DNA from: DAITQM01 sp036832975
Lineage (GTDB): Bacteria > Pseudomonadota > Gammaproteobacteria > Xanthomonadales > Wenzhouxiangellaceae
Length of the DNA: 64,000 nt
Assembly (NCBI GenBank): GCA_036832975.1
Contig: DAITQM010000002.1
Location: 62,001-126,000 of the forward strand
Direction: 5' to 3'
The translations under genes and the position numbers were made by a program. Each line of letters starts with the position of its first letter. Positions within the stretch are counted from its first letter, which is position 1. A model generated the notes under the pieces. The model made no database searches, was not told where the DNA came from, and worked only from the letters and a program-made list of their open reading frames with translations. Below, piece after piece: positions 25,643 to 34,350 of this stretch.

Positions 25643-25870
25643 GTTGCATAAATTTTGCTCGATTTTATCAAATGCACTGTGAAATCATATATTTATGTCG
25701 CTATTAGCAGGAAAATCGAATTCACCTAAGGTGACGCGCCCGGTTTCTCGCCCAAGCTGGCGGCACATCTTGTCCGCTTCCCCTCGAACCGTAGAATTAC
25801 TACGGTTTTTCGGGGAATCGGACAAGCTGCACTCGCCAGCTTGACCGAGAATTCCGGGAACTTATGCAAC
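25643..25870. repeat. MITE-like element with a long imperfect hairpin
   Basis: Outer inverted repeats: GTTGCATAAATT at 25643-25654 and AACTTATGCAAC at 25859-25870, one mismatch. Inside, 25739-25794 and 25800-25858 form an imperfect hairpin of about 56 base pairs around the loop AATTA. The left arm begins CCCGGTTTCTCGCCCAAGC; the right arm, read in reverse, begins CCCGGAATTCTCGGTCAAGC. No protein is encoded. The layout suggests a non-autonomous mobile element or a large REP-type palindrome. The start codon of the next gene lies inside the right terminal repeat. Confidence 0.72.
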
Positions 25871-26640
25871 AATTGGGTAATGTAACTATGCTTGCCCGGC
25901 AGCAGATTGCCGTCGAAAATGCCACCTGGCCGCTTGCCGCGCGGTCGCTGCCGGCGACCCATCAGGCCGAACTTTGGTTGTTCGATCTCGACCGTCATCT
26001 GCCACCGCCGGCCGCCGCTCTTGGCCCGTACCCGGCGCGCCGCCTGGCGCGTCACCTGCTGTTGCGCTTACTGCTCGCCGCCTACCTCGCTCTGCCGCCC
26101 CGGGCGATCCGGCTCGCCCATGGCCGGCATGGCAAGCCGGAACTGGCTGGCGGCCAGGGCGGGTGCCTGGCTTTCAATCTGTCGCATACCGGCCGCTGGC
26201 TGCTGGTCGCTGTCGCCGCCCGCGGCCCACTGGGCGTGGATCTGGAAAACACCGCCCGCCGGATCGGCCGGCCGCTGGCGCTCGCCCGGCGCTATTTCGC
26301 CGCCGCCGAGTATGAAACCTTGGCCGCGTTGCCGCCCGCCGAACGCCACGCCGCGGTGCTTCGCCTGTGGACGGCGAAAGAAGCGGTCGTCAAATGGCAC
26401 GGCGGCGGGCTGGCATCCGGCCTTGATCGTTTTACGATCGACCACGGCACCTCATGCCGGCCCGGCGAATCGGCTGTCTCGACCGTGACCGAACACCCGG
26501 CCGATTGGCCGGGCACCCCGCGGCTGTGGTCGCTCGTGCCGCAACCCGGACTTTACGCCGTCCTCGCTGCGCCACCGGAAATCGGGCGCCTGGTTTTGTC
26601 GCGGGTCAGTGGGGTACCTATCGGTCCGAGCGGCCCATGA
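25864..26640 (+). CDS. 4'-phosphopantetheinyl transferase (Sfp type)
   Basis: 258 residues. Transfers the phosphopantetheine arm of coenzyme A to a serine of acyl- or peptidyl-carrier proteins. Family motifs: FNLSHTGRWLLVAVA, the metal-binding LGVDLENTARRIG, and the helix RLWTAKEAVVKWHGGGL. The length matches the Sfp/Gsp class. The first ATG (25864) lies in the right end of a hairpin element, and a second ATG at 25888 gives eight fewer residues; neither has a strong ribosome-binding site. No polyketide or peptide synthetase is in the window, so the carrier-protein partner lies elsewhere. Confidence 0.92.
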   Translation: MQQLGNVTMLARQQIAVENATWPLAARSLPATHQAELWLFDLDRHLPPPAAALGPYPARRLARHLLLRLLLAAYLALPPRAIRLAHGRHGKPELAGGQGGCLAFNLSHTGRWLLVAVAARGPLGVDLENTARRIGRPLALARRYFAAAEYETLAALPPAERHAAVLRLWTAKEAVVKWHGGGLASGLDRFTIDHGTSCRPGESAVSTVTEHPADWPGTPRLWSLVPQPGLYAVLAAPPEIGRLVLSRVSGVPIGPSGP

Positions 26641-26708
26641 CGATTGGACGATGATGGGGTGAAGTCGATGAACATTTCCTCACCGACGCCGGCGGCCCGC
26701 CGACTTTT

Positions 26709-27221
26709 TCACTGATATCGATCAGCCAAAGCGGGGAGCGCCGGGCCGTCGAGGCGGAACAAGGTCCAGTCGGCGAGCGGCCGGGCGCCGAGGCGGCAGT
26801 AAAAATCGATCGCCGGCTGATTCCAGTCGAGCACGACCCATTCGAGCCGGGCGCAGCCGCGTTCGACGGCAAGCCGTGCGAGGTGGGCGAGCAGCGCCAA
26901 GCCGATGCCGTGGCCGCGGTATTCGGGACGGACGAACAGATCTTCGAGATACAACCCGCGGCGGCCGGCAAAGGTCGAGAAGTTGTGAAAATAAAGCGCG
27001 AAGCCGGCAACCTTGCCGTCCCATTCGGCGAGCGTCACCTCGACGGCCGGCGGTGTGCCGGCCAGTGCGGCGCGTAAATCTTCGACCGTCACAACGGCCG
27101 CGGCACGCAGTTTCTCGTAATCGGCGAGCGCCAGGATCTGATCGCGGATCACCGCCGCGTCGGCCGGGCCGGCGGGACGCAGATGGAGGCCGGCGGCGAT
27201 TCCGGTGGCGGGCTTGACCAT
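26709..27221 (-). CDS. GNAT family N-acetyltransferase
   Basis: 170 residues from the ATG at 27221. The acetyl-CoA loop is VRPEYRGHGIGLALLAHL, preceded by the strand LYLEDLFV, and the C-terminal motif B-like segment is WNQPAIDFYCRLGARPL. The arrangement resembles diamine (spermidine) N-acetyltransferases and related small-molecule acetylases; substrate not determinable. Its start overlaps the stop of the SIMPL protein gene by one base (TGATG), so translation is coupled. It converges with the phosphopantetheinyl transferase, with only 68 bases between them. Confidence 0.88.
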   Translation of the reverse strand: MVKPATGIAAGLHLRPAGPADAAVIRDQILALADYEKLRAAAVVTVEDLRAALAGTPPAVEVTLAEWDGKVAGFALYFHNFSTFAGRRGLYLEDLFVRPEYRGHGIGLALLAHLARLAVERGCARLEWVVLDWNQPAIDFYCRLGARPLADWTLFRLDGPALPALADRYQ

Positions 27222-27940
27222 CAATCGACCAGGTAAAACTCGACCGTCGAAACAACGCGGACGATTTTGATTTCCGGGCTGTTGCTGTCGCGCTCGGCGA
27301 TCGTGAACAGGCCTTGGTTGGCGTTGCGGATGCCACCGGTTTTGCTCTGCGAGTCGCGGGCGAATTGTTCGGCCGCGCGGCGGGCGTTTTGCGTCGCCTC
27401 GGCGATCATCTCAGGCTTGATGGCATTGAGTCCGGTGAACAGAAACTGGGCGTTCGGGCCGTATGTGTTGGCCAGCACCACGCCTTCGCCGATCAGGTCG
27501 GCGGCACCGGCCATCGCCGCCAGCACCGCCTCGACGTTGCCGCTCTGGACGGTCATCGACCGTTCGGCAAGGTAACGCTCGGGCGGCCGGTCGCGCCCCC
27601 AGGTCTGCGCCTGGTGGTCGGTGATCCGGGGCGGCGAGCGGGAAATCTCGGCGTCGCCGAAGCCGTGCAGTTTGAGGTAGGCGGTGACGGTTTCGGTGGC
27701 TTTGGCGATCCCGGATTGCAGAGCGGGCAGGTCGTTGGCGCTGACGGTGTACGTCAAAGGCCAGATCGCCAGGTCGGCCTTGACCTCGCGCTCGGCCAGC
27801 CCCTTGACCGTGACGTAACGATCGGCGAACTTGAAGGTCTTGATCGCATCGCCGAGCAGCCAGCCGGCGGCGGCCAGACCGACGGCCAGGATCAATGCCG
27901 AGCCGTGCGCCGCTTGCCCGGGGGAACCGTTTCCAGCCAT
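27221..27940 (-). CDS. SIMPL (DUF541) domain protein
   Basis: 239 residues from ATG at 27940, chosen because AAAGGAG precedes it by six bases. A longer frame to 28138 would run through a repeat. One N-terminal membrane anchor (SALILAVGLAAAGWLL) is followed by the SIMPL signature YVTVKGLAEREVKADLAIW, and later EGVVLANTYGPNAQFLF. The family faces the periplasm and is named from an IRAK-interacting mouse homologue; bacterial members such as the YggE/OMP28-type proteins are linked to stress tolerance, but their reaction is unknown. Coupled with the downstream GNAT gene. Confidence 0.87.
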   Translation of the reverse strand: MAGNGSPGQAAHGSALILAVGLAAAGWLLGDAIKTFKFADRYVTVKGLAEREVKADLAIWPLTYTVSANDLPALQSGIAKATETVTAYLKLHGFGDAEISRSPPRITDHQAQTWGRDRPPERYLAERSMTVQSGNVEAVLAAMAGAADLIGEGVVLANTYGPNAQFLFTGLNAIKPEMIAEATQNARRAAEQFARDSQSKTGGIRNANQGLFTIAERDSNSPEIKIVRVVSTVEFYLVD

Positions 27941-28002
27941 CGCGTCGCTCCTTTGCTGCCGGTGAGCGGACCAGTATAGCCGTGTGCGGTGTCCATACCC
28001 GG

Positions 28003-28050
28003 AATTTCCCCCTCCCCAACCCTCCCCCGCAAGCGGGGGAGTGGGAAAAG
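28003..28050. repeat. Single palindromic intergenic repeat
   Basis: CCCTCCCCCGCAAGCGGGGGAG hairpin core with flanking CCCTCCCCAAC, between the IPTL-CTERM-like gene and the SIMPL gene. Same family as the arrays elsewhere in the window. It may double as a transcription stop for the minus-strand gene to its right. Confidence 0.85.
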
Positions 28051-28088
28051 ATGTGCTCAGCGCGTGGAGTTTAGTCCTACCGCGAGGG

Positions 28089-28925
28089 TCAGCCGAGACT
28101 GCGGCGCAGGGCCAGAGCGCCGAGTGCCAACAAAACAAGAGCCAGCGCGATCAGGCCGGTGGGATTCAAAGCGGGAATCGAAGGGGGTGGCGGTAATGGC
28201 TGGCCGCCGGCGGTGGCAAAGCAGATATCATCGCCACCTTCCGCTTCGTCGGCGGCATTGGCATCTTGCGAAAAAAGGTTGATCCGGCCGATCGGCACCG
28301 GCGAAGAGACGCCGACGAAGGCGCCGGTCGTCGGGCTGCCGGCAACGGTCACGCCGCCGAGAAAGGCGTCGCTGGTGTCGAAGAAGGCGACCTGGACATT
28401 ACCGCCTAAGGTGAACGAGAAGGCATCCATGGCGACGGCCGTCGCGGTGCCGGCGGTCAGTAGTATGTCGAGCGAGTCGATAAACGTATTGGCTAGAACG
28501 ATGGTGCTCGGGACACCGAAGGCGCCGGCGCCGATGGCAACCAAGCCGTTTGCCGAGCCGCCGCCGGCGTCGTTGAGCGGGTTATCCTGGAACTGGATGC
28601 CCGGGACGATCGAACCGGCCGGAAATTCCGCGGTGTTAGTGGTGTTGTTCAGCGGCGCCGGAAAGCCGACGATCGCACCCGGCGCGACGGCGCCGTTTTC
28701 GAAACCCTCGCAGGTCTGGGTCGCCGGGGGAAAAGCCAGGTCGAAATCGGCCCTTGTCGCAAAGGGCGTCAAAACGCCGATGCCGCCGGCCGGTACTTCG
28801 CCGGTGGGTGGCTGAGAAGGCAGCGGCCCGGTGCCGTGAATCTGGGCCCACTCCACGAGGGTCTCCTGGGCCATCGCCAGCGGCGCGGCGGCGGCGGCCA
28901 GGAGCAGCAAGACTGAGATACGCAT
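28089..28925 (-). CDS. Secreted protein with IPTL-CTERM-like sorting tail
   Basis: 278 residues from ATG at 28925. Signal peptide MRISVLLLLAAAAAPLAMAQ; a middle domain rich in beta-strands, starting near FDLAFPPATQTCEGFENG and reading like proteins that follow a lamin-tail or PEP-CTERM plan. The tail is SIPALNPTGLIALALV, then a hydrophobic stretch and ALRR. This is close to the IPTL-CTERM signal: I-P-T-L, transmembrane helix, arginine cluster, recognised by exosortase H. The first four residues here read IPAL, not IPTL. The gene stands alone. Predicted fate: cleavage and export to the outer surface. Function unknown. Confidence 0.75.
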   Translation of the reverse strand: MRISVLLLLAAAAAPLAMAQETLVEWAQIHGTGPLPSQPPTGEVPAGGIGVLTPFATRADFDLAFPPATQTCEGFENGAVAPGAIVGFPAPLNNTTNTAEFPAGSIVPGIQFQDNPLNDAGGGSANGLVAIGAGAFGVPSTIVLANTFIDSLDILLTAGTATAVAMDAFSFTLGGNVQVAFFDTSDAFLGGVTVAGSPTTGAFVGVSSPVPIGRINLFSQDANAADEAEGGDDICFATAGGQPLPPPPSIPALNPTGLIALALVLLALGALALRRSLG

Positions 28926-29193
28926 GTGATTGTCCCCTGTTTTTGTTTGAAACGCCCCGATTCCCCCTGTCTGCCTGGAGTGACCGGTCACACCTTCTTC
29001 AATCCTGTAAACCCGACACCCTGGGCTGGATGGAAGCGGGGGTCGAAGCGGTACAAGACTACCACAAAACCGGGAAAATCGACACTGCGCCAGTGCTGTT
29101 CGGGGCGCCATCGGCGGGGTGGTTCCGGCCTGGCGACCCCGTCCCTCCGGACCCGGAGGGACGGCTCGCTGGTAGGGGATGCACCATCGATGG

Positions 29194-31515
29194 TTAGGGC
29201 GCCGGGTCCTCGAAGCTGTCTTTGTGGATTTCGTCGACCTGGCAGGCCGCGGGCAGGTCGAAGGCTTCGGTGACGTTCAACGTGTTCGGTCCGCCGCCGT
29301 CAGAGGCGCTGAATCCGACGCCGCGCCGGGCGAAGGCCTCCCAGATGGCGCAGGCGTTGGCGCCGCCGTTGTCGATCATATCGGCTTCGAGAATCGCGTC
29401 GCGGCTGGTCACGAAGGTCGGGCCGCAGGGTTGCAGCTTCATGCCGTCGACGACGAGTTGCATCGCCAGGTTGTTGCCGCCGTTGCCGTTTTGCAGGTCG
29501 GGATCGAAGCCGAACAGATCGACCAGGTTCCAGTACATATCCCACAGCGCCGACGTCCAGACCGTGCCGACGCCGTGCGGGACGGAGAGAATCGCACCCG
29601 GCTGGCCGGCGTTGACGATCAGGCCGTAGGTTTCGGGGTTGACGCCCATATCGCGGCTGTAGGGAAACGGCCGGATGCCGGCCGCCGGCTGGCCGTCGGC
29701 GAAAATCAGGTAGCGGCCGACGCCGCGCGGCTGGTCGGCCGTGTCGCCGGCCTTGGCGGTGAAGAACAGCGCCTGGAAATCGCTCCACCCTTCGCCTTGC
29801 TGTTCGTCGCCGAACAGGCAGTTGGAGTTGTTCGGGCCGCCGGTCAGGCGCGTCGAGACGCCGTGGCCGTATTCGTGGGCGATGACGCCGGCGTCGAGGT
29901 CGCTGTCGCGGTCGGGCACGGCCGTATTGGGGTCGAGCAGCGTGCCGCTGACGCCGCCGGTCAGTTCGGCTTTGATCGTGTTGCCGTCATCGTTGCCGAT
30001 CATCGCCGCCGGGATCGTGACGTTGCCGCCCTGGGCGCCGGCGCCCATCGGAATCGTCTCGTTGCCAGGGGCATTGTTGACGACGATCATCGCGCTCGCC
30101 CCGGCGGTTTGCGCGTTGACACCCTTGGCGCCGAACTCGCAGGTACCACGGTCAACGACGGCGATATTGCCCGGCGTGAAGCCGACCAGCGGACCGCAGC
30201 CCAACGTTGGATTGGCGCTGCCGTCATCGACCAGTTGCAGTGAACCGCTGGTGCCGATCCCATCGATCGGCGCGCCGAAACCGGCCGGCGCGGCGGTGAA
30301 ATCGCCGGCGATCGCCGGCGGCGCGGTGATTCGGAGTATCGCCGGCAGCCCACCGGTCCACACGAACATCTGCATGCGGCCGGGCGAACCGTCCGGTGGG
30401 GTGCCGAAATTGGCGTTGTTGGTGCCTGAGCCGTCCTGGGCGTCGGCCCGTACCGCGTCGTTGCCGCTGCCGCCCAGGCCGAAGTTGTTTTGCTGGAAGT
30501 TGCCCGCCGCTTCGTCGAAGCCGTAGCGGTACATCACGTCGTGGACGGTGTTGTTCCAGTAAAAAAGATTGGTCACCGCGAAGTCGATGTAGTCCGGCGG
30601 TTGCTGGGTCGTCAGGTCGAGCGGGAAATCGAAGTTCAATACCGCGCCGCCGTCGGGGCGGCTGCCGCCGATGTTGTTGGCGTCGAAATCGTCCTGTGCT
30701 TGCACGTTGTTACCGCGCGTATCGGTGAATGAACCGCCGATAAGACCCGTATCGTGCCAGCCGAGCGGTGAGGCGGTGGGGTCGGCGGGGTCGGTTTCGA
30801 GCGTCCGGCCGCCGTCGAGCGGCGATTCGTTCGGCGCTGCGAACACCCGGTAGCCGGCCTCCGCCGTCCAGTTCGATTCGTCGAGCAGGCGGCCGTCGGC
30901 GGCGTCGATCCAGGCGTTCCACCAATCGGCGCTGAGCTGGGCGCGAACCACCACGGACCAGGCGAGGCGTAACCGTCCCGCGTCGTTGTAATACACCAGT
31001 TCGACCGGGATATCGTCGCGCGACAACGAACCGCCAGTGAATACCTGGTTTTCCGGATCGAGCGTCGATTTGGGCAGCGGGGGCACGGCGAGGGCGATAT
31101 TTTTCGCGGTCGCGAAGCGGTTCAGCGCCTCGGCGGCGGCCAGTTGTGGCGCCCGGAGGTTGGCCTGCGCTGCGGCATCGGCGGCGAATCGTTGGTGGGC
31201 GCTGGAGATTCGGCCGTCCTGCAGGATGTTGACGTTGGCCACGGCGTTGACGATAGGCAGGCCGGCGAGCCGCTGGCGCAGGTAGACGTGGTACACGCCG
31301 TTGTGCCGGGTACGGTAGGCCGCGGTGACCTCGACGTCGGCCAGATCGGCGGCGCTCAGTCCCGCTTCGGCGGCGCGCTCGCGGAGCGCCGAGAGGGCCA
31401 GGGATTCAGGATCGAATGGCTGTGCTGCGGCGCCGGTGGCCAGGAGCAGAGCGGACAGCAAGAGCCAGGGATGACCGGCCGGCGCGGCGGCCGAAGAGCG
31501 GTACGAGCGAAACAT
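29194..31515 (-). CDS. Secreted M36 (fungalysin-like) metalloprotease with PA domain
   Basis: 773 residues. Signal peptide about 1-31. An N-terminal fungalysin/thermolysin-type propeptide covers roughly 40-220 (VNAVANVNILQDGRI). A protease-associated domain is inserted at about 425-525 (VVDRGTCEFGAKGVNAQ). The zinc motif HEYGH is at 547-551 within VIAHEYGHGVSTRL, the M36 form of HExxH. The protein ends with DEIHKDSFEDPAP, reminiscent of the short DGFE-type tails found on secreted proteins of Xanthomonadales. GGAGG precedes the ATG at 31515. Expected to be secreted and self-activated, degrading extracellular protein. Same strand as the MarR gene, 74 bases downstream of it. Confidence 0.92.
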   Translation of the reverse strand: MFRSYRSSAAAPAGHPWLLLSALLLATGAAAQPFDPESLALSALRERAAEAGLSAADLADVEVTAAYRTRHNGVYHVYLRQRLAGLPIVNAVANVNILQDGRISSAHQRFAADAAAQANLRAPQLAAAEALNRFATAKNIALAVPPLPKSTLDPENQVFTGGSLSRDDIPVELVYYNDAGRLRLAWSVVVRAQLSADWWNAWIDAADGRLLDESNWTAEAGYRVFAAPNESPLDGGRTLETDPADPTASPLGWHDTGLIGGSFTDTRGNNVQAQDDFDANNIGGSRPDGGAVLNFDFPLDLTTQQPPDYIDFAVTNLFYWNNTVHDVMYRYGFDEAAGNFQQNNFGLGGSGNDAVRADAQDGSGTNNANFGTPPDGSPGRMQMFVWTGGLPAILRITAPPAIAGDFTAAPAGFGAPIDGIGTSGSLQLVDDGSANPTLGCGPLVGFTPGNIAVVDRGTCEFGAKGVNAQTAGASAMIVVNNAPGNETIPMGAGAQGGNVTIPAAMIGNDDGNTIKAELTGGVSGTLLDPNTAVPDRDSDLDAGVIAHEYGHGVSTRLTGGPNNSNCLFGDEQQGEGWSDFQALFFTAKAGDTADQPRGVGRYLIFADGQPAAGIRPFPYSRDMGVNPETYGLIVNAGQPGAILSVPHGVGTVWTSALWDMYWNLVDLFGFDPDLQNGNGGNNLAMQLVVDGMKLQPCGPTFVTSRDAILEADMIDNGGANACAIWEAFARRGVGFSASDGGGPNTLNVTEAFDLPAACQVDEIHKDSFEDPAP

Positions 31516-31589
31516 GGCACCTCCCTGTTTATGGGGTTATGGTTGGCGGGCGAGTATTCCATGCCGCAAGACCGGAAGTCAATCAATTT

Positions 31590-32096
31590 TCATTCGCGCG
31601 GCAGCAATTCGCCGGCGCGGACGAGGAGGCGGTCGAGCAGGTGGTCCAATTGGCGGCGTCCGGCAGAATCGACAGAGGCGAGCAGGTCGTTTTGATAAGC
31701 CACCGCCAGCGGGACGATGCGGGCGCGCAACCGCCGGCCGGCAGCGCTGAGGTGCAGGTATTGCCGCCGCCGGTCGCCGGCCGGCCGGCGGTCGATGACC
31801 AGTCGCCGGGCGGCGAGGCCGCGCAGCGCGCGGTGAACCGCGACTTTGTCCATGCCGGTGCGGGCCGCCAGTTCGCTGCCGCTCAAGCCGGGATGGTGGC
31901 CGAGCACGGCGATGATGCGCCACTCGGTGACGCTCAGGCCGAAGCGGTCGCGGTAGCAGCGCGCGATCCCGGCGCTGACCCGGTTGCTGAGCAGCGACAG
32001 CCGGTAAGGCAGGAAGTGTTCGAGGTCGAGTTTCGCTTCTTCCTCGCCCGCTGCCTGGCTGGCGGTCTTGGCTGATGCACTTGCCGATCGTTTCAT
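31590..32096 (-). CDS. MarR family transcriptional regulator
   Basis: 168 residues. The winged-helix domain is clear: VTEWRIIAVLGHHPGLSGSELA is followed by a recognition helix region KVAVHRALRGLAARRLV and the wing RRPAGDRRRQYLHLSAAG. Two-helix ends would form the dimer. It is divergent from hpd, with 89 bases between the start codons, so it probably regulates the tyrosine-degradation operon. Its ligand may be a pathway acid such as homogentisate or 4-hydroxyphenylpyruvate; that is inference. The first ~20 residues are low-complexity and the true start could be slightly later. Confidence 0.9.
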   Translation of the reverse strand: MKRSASASAKTASQAAGEEEAKLDLEHFLPYRLSLLSNRVSAGIARCYRDRFGLSVTEWRIIAVLGHHPGLSGSELAARTGMDKVAVHRALRGLAARRLVIDRRPAGDRRRQYLHLSAAGRRLRARIVPLAVAYQNDLLASVDSAGRRQLDHLLDRLLVRAGELLPRE

Positions 32097-32111
32097 TTGT
32101 AACTACCATGA

Positions 32112-32126
32112 ATCATCCAGGATCAT
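32112..32126. promoter_or_regulatory. Near-palindrome, possible MarR operator
   Basis: ATCATCCAGGATCAT matches its reverse complement at 12 of 15 positions and lies in the 89-base gap between the marR and hpd starts, where a divergent operator is expected. Binding is unproven. An almost identical copy lies at 19410-19424 with no obvious target gene. Confidence 0.4.
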
Positions 32127-32185
32127 AGCCCGGATGCACACCGCCGGCACGAAATCCGGTCTTGTTGTCGCTCAGGAGATCAAAG

Positions 32186-33226
32186 ATGCACCCCAATCCG
32201 CTCGGCCTTGAAGGTTTCAGTTTTATCGAGTTCGCCGCCGCCGATCCCCAGCCGCTCGGCGATCTGTTCCGGCGGATGGGGTTCACGCTGACGGCACGTC
32301 ATACGCGGCGCGCCGTCGAATTGTACCGCCAGGGCGATATCGTCTTTTTGCTCAACAGCGAACCGCAGACCTTTGCCGCGGCGTTCGCCGCTGAGCACGG
32401 CCCGTGCTGCTCCGGTTTCGGCCTGCGGGTCGCCGACGCCGAGGCAGCGTACCGGACACTATTGGCGGACGGGGTCGCGTCGCTCGGCGAGGCGCCCGGG
32501 CCGGCGGTGGATTGCCCGCGGGTCCGGGGCATCGGCGGTTCGATGCTGTACCTCACCGACGGCCGGCACAGCGATTTAACACAGCACGGTTTCGAGGCCG
32601 CTGCCGGTGTGCCGCCGGCCCCCGCCGGCTTCGGCCTGACGTTTATCGATCACCTGACGCACAACGTTTACGACGGCAACATGGACCACTGGGCCGATTT
32701 TTACGCCCGTCATTTCGGCTTTTACGAAGTAAAATATTTCGATATCCGCGGCGCGGTAACCGGCCTGCGTTCGCGCGCCATGACCGCGCCGCACGGCCGC
32801 ATTTCGATTCCGATCAACGAATCGTCCGATCCCAAAAGCCAGATCAATGAGTACCTCGACCAGTACCGCGGCGAGGGCGTGCAGCACATCGCGCTCTACA
32901 CCGACGATATTTACCCCACCGTCGAGGCGATGCGCGCCCAGGGGATCCAATTTCTCGACACCCCAGACACCTATTACGAAGCGGTGGACGAGCGCATCCC
33001 CGGCCACGGTGAAGACCTCGCCCGGATGCAAGCCAACAAGATCCTGATCGACGCCGACAACATGGACCGCAGCAAGCAATTGCTGCAGATCTTCACGCAG
33101 ACGGTGATCGGCCCGATCTTTTTCGAGATCATCCAGCGCAAGGGCAACCGGGGCTTCGGTGAAGGCAATTTCACCGCGCTGTTCGAGGCCATCGAGCGCG
33201 ATCAACAAAAGCGGGGCGTGCTGTGA
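32186..33226 (+). CDS. hpd: 4-hydroxyphenylpyruvate dioxygenase
   Basis: 346 residues. Converts 4-hydroxyphenylpyruvate and O2 to homogentisate and CO2, using non-heme iron. The C-terminal vicinal-oxygen-chelate domain shows the three ligands: His in FIDHLTHNV, His in QHIALYTDDI, and Glu in FFEIIQRKGNRGFGEGNF. That last motif near the C terminus (GFGxGNF) is diagnostic. ATG at 32186 has AGGAG seven bases upstream. It is the first gene of a four-gene operon; its stop overlaps the hmgA start (GTGA). Cytoplasmic. The short length is normal for bacterial single-chain Hpd. Confidence 0.95.
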   Translation: MHPNPLGLEGFSFIEFAAADPQPLGDLFRRMGFTLTARHTRRAVELYRQGDIVFLLNSEPQTFAAAFAAEHGPCCSGFGLRVADAEAAYRTLLADGVASLGEAPGPAVDCPRVRGIGGSMLYLTDGRHSDLTQHGFEAAAGVPPAPAGFGLTFIDHLTHNVYDGNMDHWADFYARHFGFYEVKYFDIRGAVTGLRSRAMTAPHGRISIPINESSDPKSQINEYLDQYRGEGVQHIALYTDDIYPTVEAMRAQGIQFLDTPDTYYEAVDERIPGHGEDLARMQANKILIDADNMDRSKQLLQIFTQTVIGPIFFEIIQRKGNRGFGEGNFTALFEAIERDQQKRGVL

Positions 33227-34350
33227 AAAAATGGATCGGCTTTCCGCTGCGTGCCGGGCAAGCTTCGCGCCAGGCGCATTGCGACCTGCCGGCCGGCACT
33301 TTCGAGCGCGAACTTGGCAAGGAAGGGTTTTTCGGTCCGGCGAGTCACATGGTCCATACCCACCCGCCGACCGGCTGGGCGGGCTTCGAGGGACCGCTGC
33401 GGCCGCGCGCCTTCGATACAACGAAACTCGCCGCCGCCGGCACCGACCCGTGGCAGGCGGCGCACCTGCTCGGCAACCCACACCTCGCGTTGCGCCACTG
33501 GCGCTGTACGGCAAGCATGCCGCACCTGGCGCGCAACGCCGATGGCGATGAAATAGTGTTCGTCCATTGCGGCGCCGCCGAACTGTACTGCGATTACGGC
33601 CACCTGAGCCTCGCCACCGGCGATTACCTGCTGCTGCCGCGCGGCACGATGTGGCGTCTGGAATGCGCCGCGCCGGTCGAGTTGCTGCTCATCGAGGCGA
33701 CGAACAGCAGTTATCAATTGCCCGAACGAGGACTGGTTGGACCGCATGCGATTTTCGACCCGGCGGTGCTCGATGTGCCGGCAATCGACGACGCCTTCCA
33801 GGCCCAGCAGGGTGAAACGCCGTGGTCGGTCATCGTCAAACGGCGCAATGCGCTGAGCACGATCCACTACCCGTTCAACCCGCTCGATGCCGTCGGCTGG
33901 CATGGCGACCTGGCCCCGGTGCGTCTCAACGTCAAAGACATCCGGCCGTTGATGAGTCACCGTTATCATTTGCCGCCGTCGGCGCACACCACGTTCGTTG
34001 CCGGCCGGTTCGTCGTCTGCACCTTCGTGCCGCGGCCGTTCGAGACCGATCCGGGGGCGTTGAAAGTGCCGTTCTTCCACAACAACGACGACTACGACGA
34101 GGTCATCTTCTACCACGCCGGTGAGTTCTTCTCGCGCGACAACATCCACCCCGGCATGATCACGCTGCATCCGTGCGGGTTCACGCACGGCCCGCACCCC
34201 AAGGCGCTGGCCAACATGCTGCACCAGAAAGCGCCGGGCACCAACGAGATCGCGGTGATGATCGATACCCGCGATGCGCTCGAAGTGCTGCCCGACGCCG
34301 ACGGCGTCGAATGGACCGCTTACGTCGATTCCTGGAAAGCCACCGAATGA
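33223..34350 (+). CDS. hmgA: Homogentisate 1,2-dioxygenase
   Basis: 375 residues, somewhat shorter than the ~430-residue Pseudomonas enzyme, within the range of the short bacterial form. Opens the aromatic ring of homogentisate to maleylacetoacetate with iron and O2. Visible landmarks are the cupin strand IVFVHCGAAELYCDYG with LATGDYLLLPRG, FFHNNDDYDEVIFYHAGEFF with acidic and histidine metal ligands, and a C-terminal HPCGFTHGPHPK. GTG start at 33223 overlaps the hpd stop by four bases and its stop overlaps the fah start as ATGA, so translation is tightly coupled. Confidence 0.94.
   Translation: MKKWIGFPLRAGQASRQAHCDLPAGTFERELGKEGFFGPASHMVHTHPPTGWAGFEGPLRPRAFDTTKLAAAGTDPWQAAHLLGNPHLALRHWRCTASMPHLARNADGDEIVFVHCGAAELYCDYGHLSLATGDYLLLPRGTMWRLECAAPVELLLIEATNSSYQLPERGLVGPHAIFDPAVLDVPAIDDAFQAQQGETPWSVIVKRRNALSTIHYPFNPLDAVGWHGDLAPVRLNVKDIRPLMSHRYHLPPSAHTTFVAGRFVVCTFVPRPFETDPGALKVPFFHNNDDYDEVIFYHAGEFFSRDNIHPGMITLHPCGFTHGPHPKALANMLHQKAPGTNEIAVMIDTRDALEVLPDADGVEWTAYVDSWKATE

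Noticed and set aside
27941..28138. N-terminal extension of the SIMPL protein
   Set aside because: The extension is translated palindromic repeat; AAAGGAG precedes the ATG at 27940.
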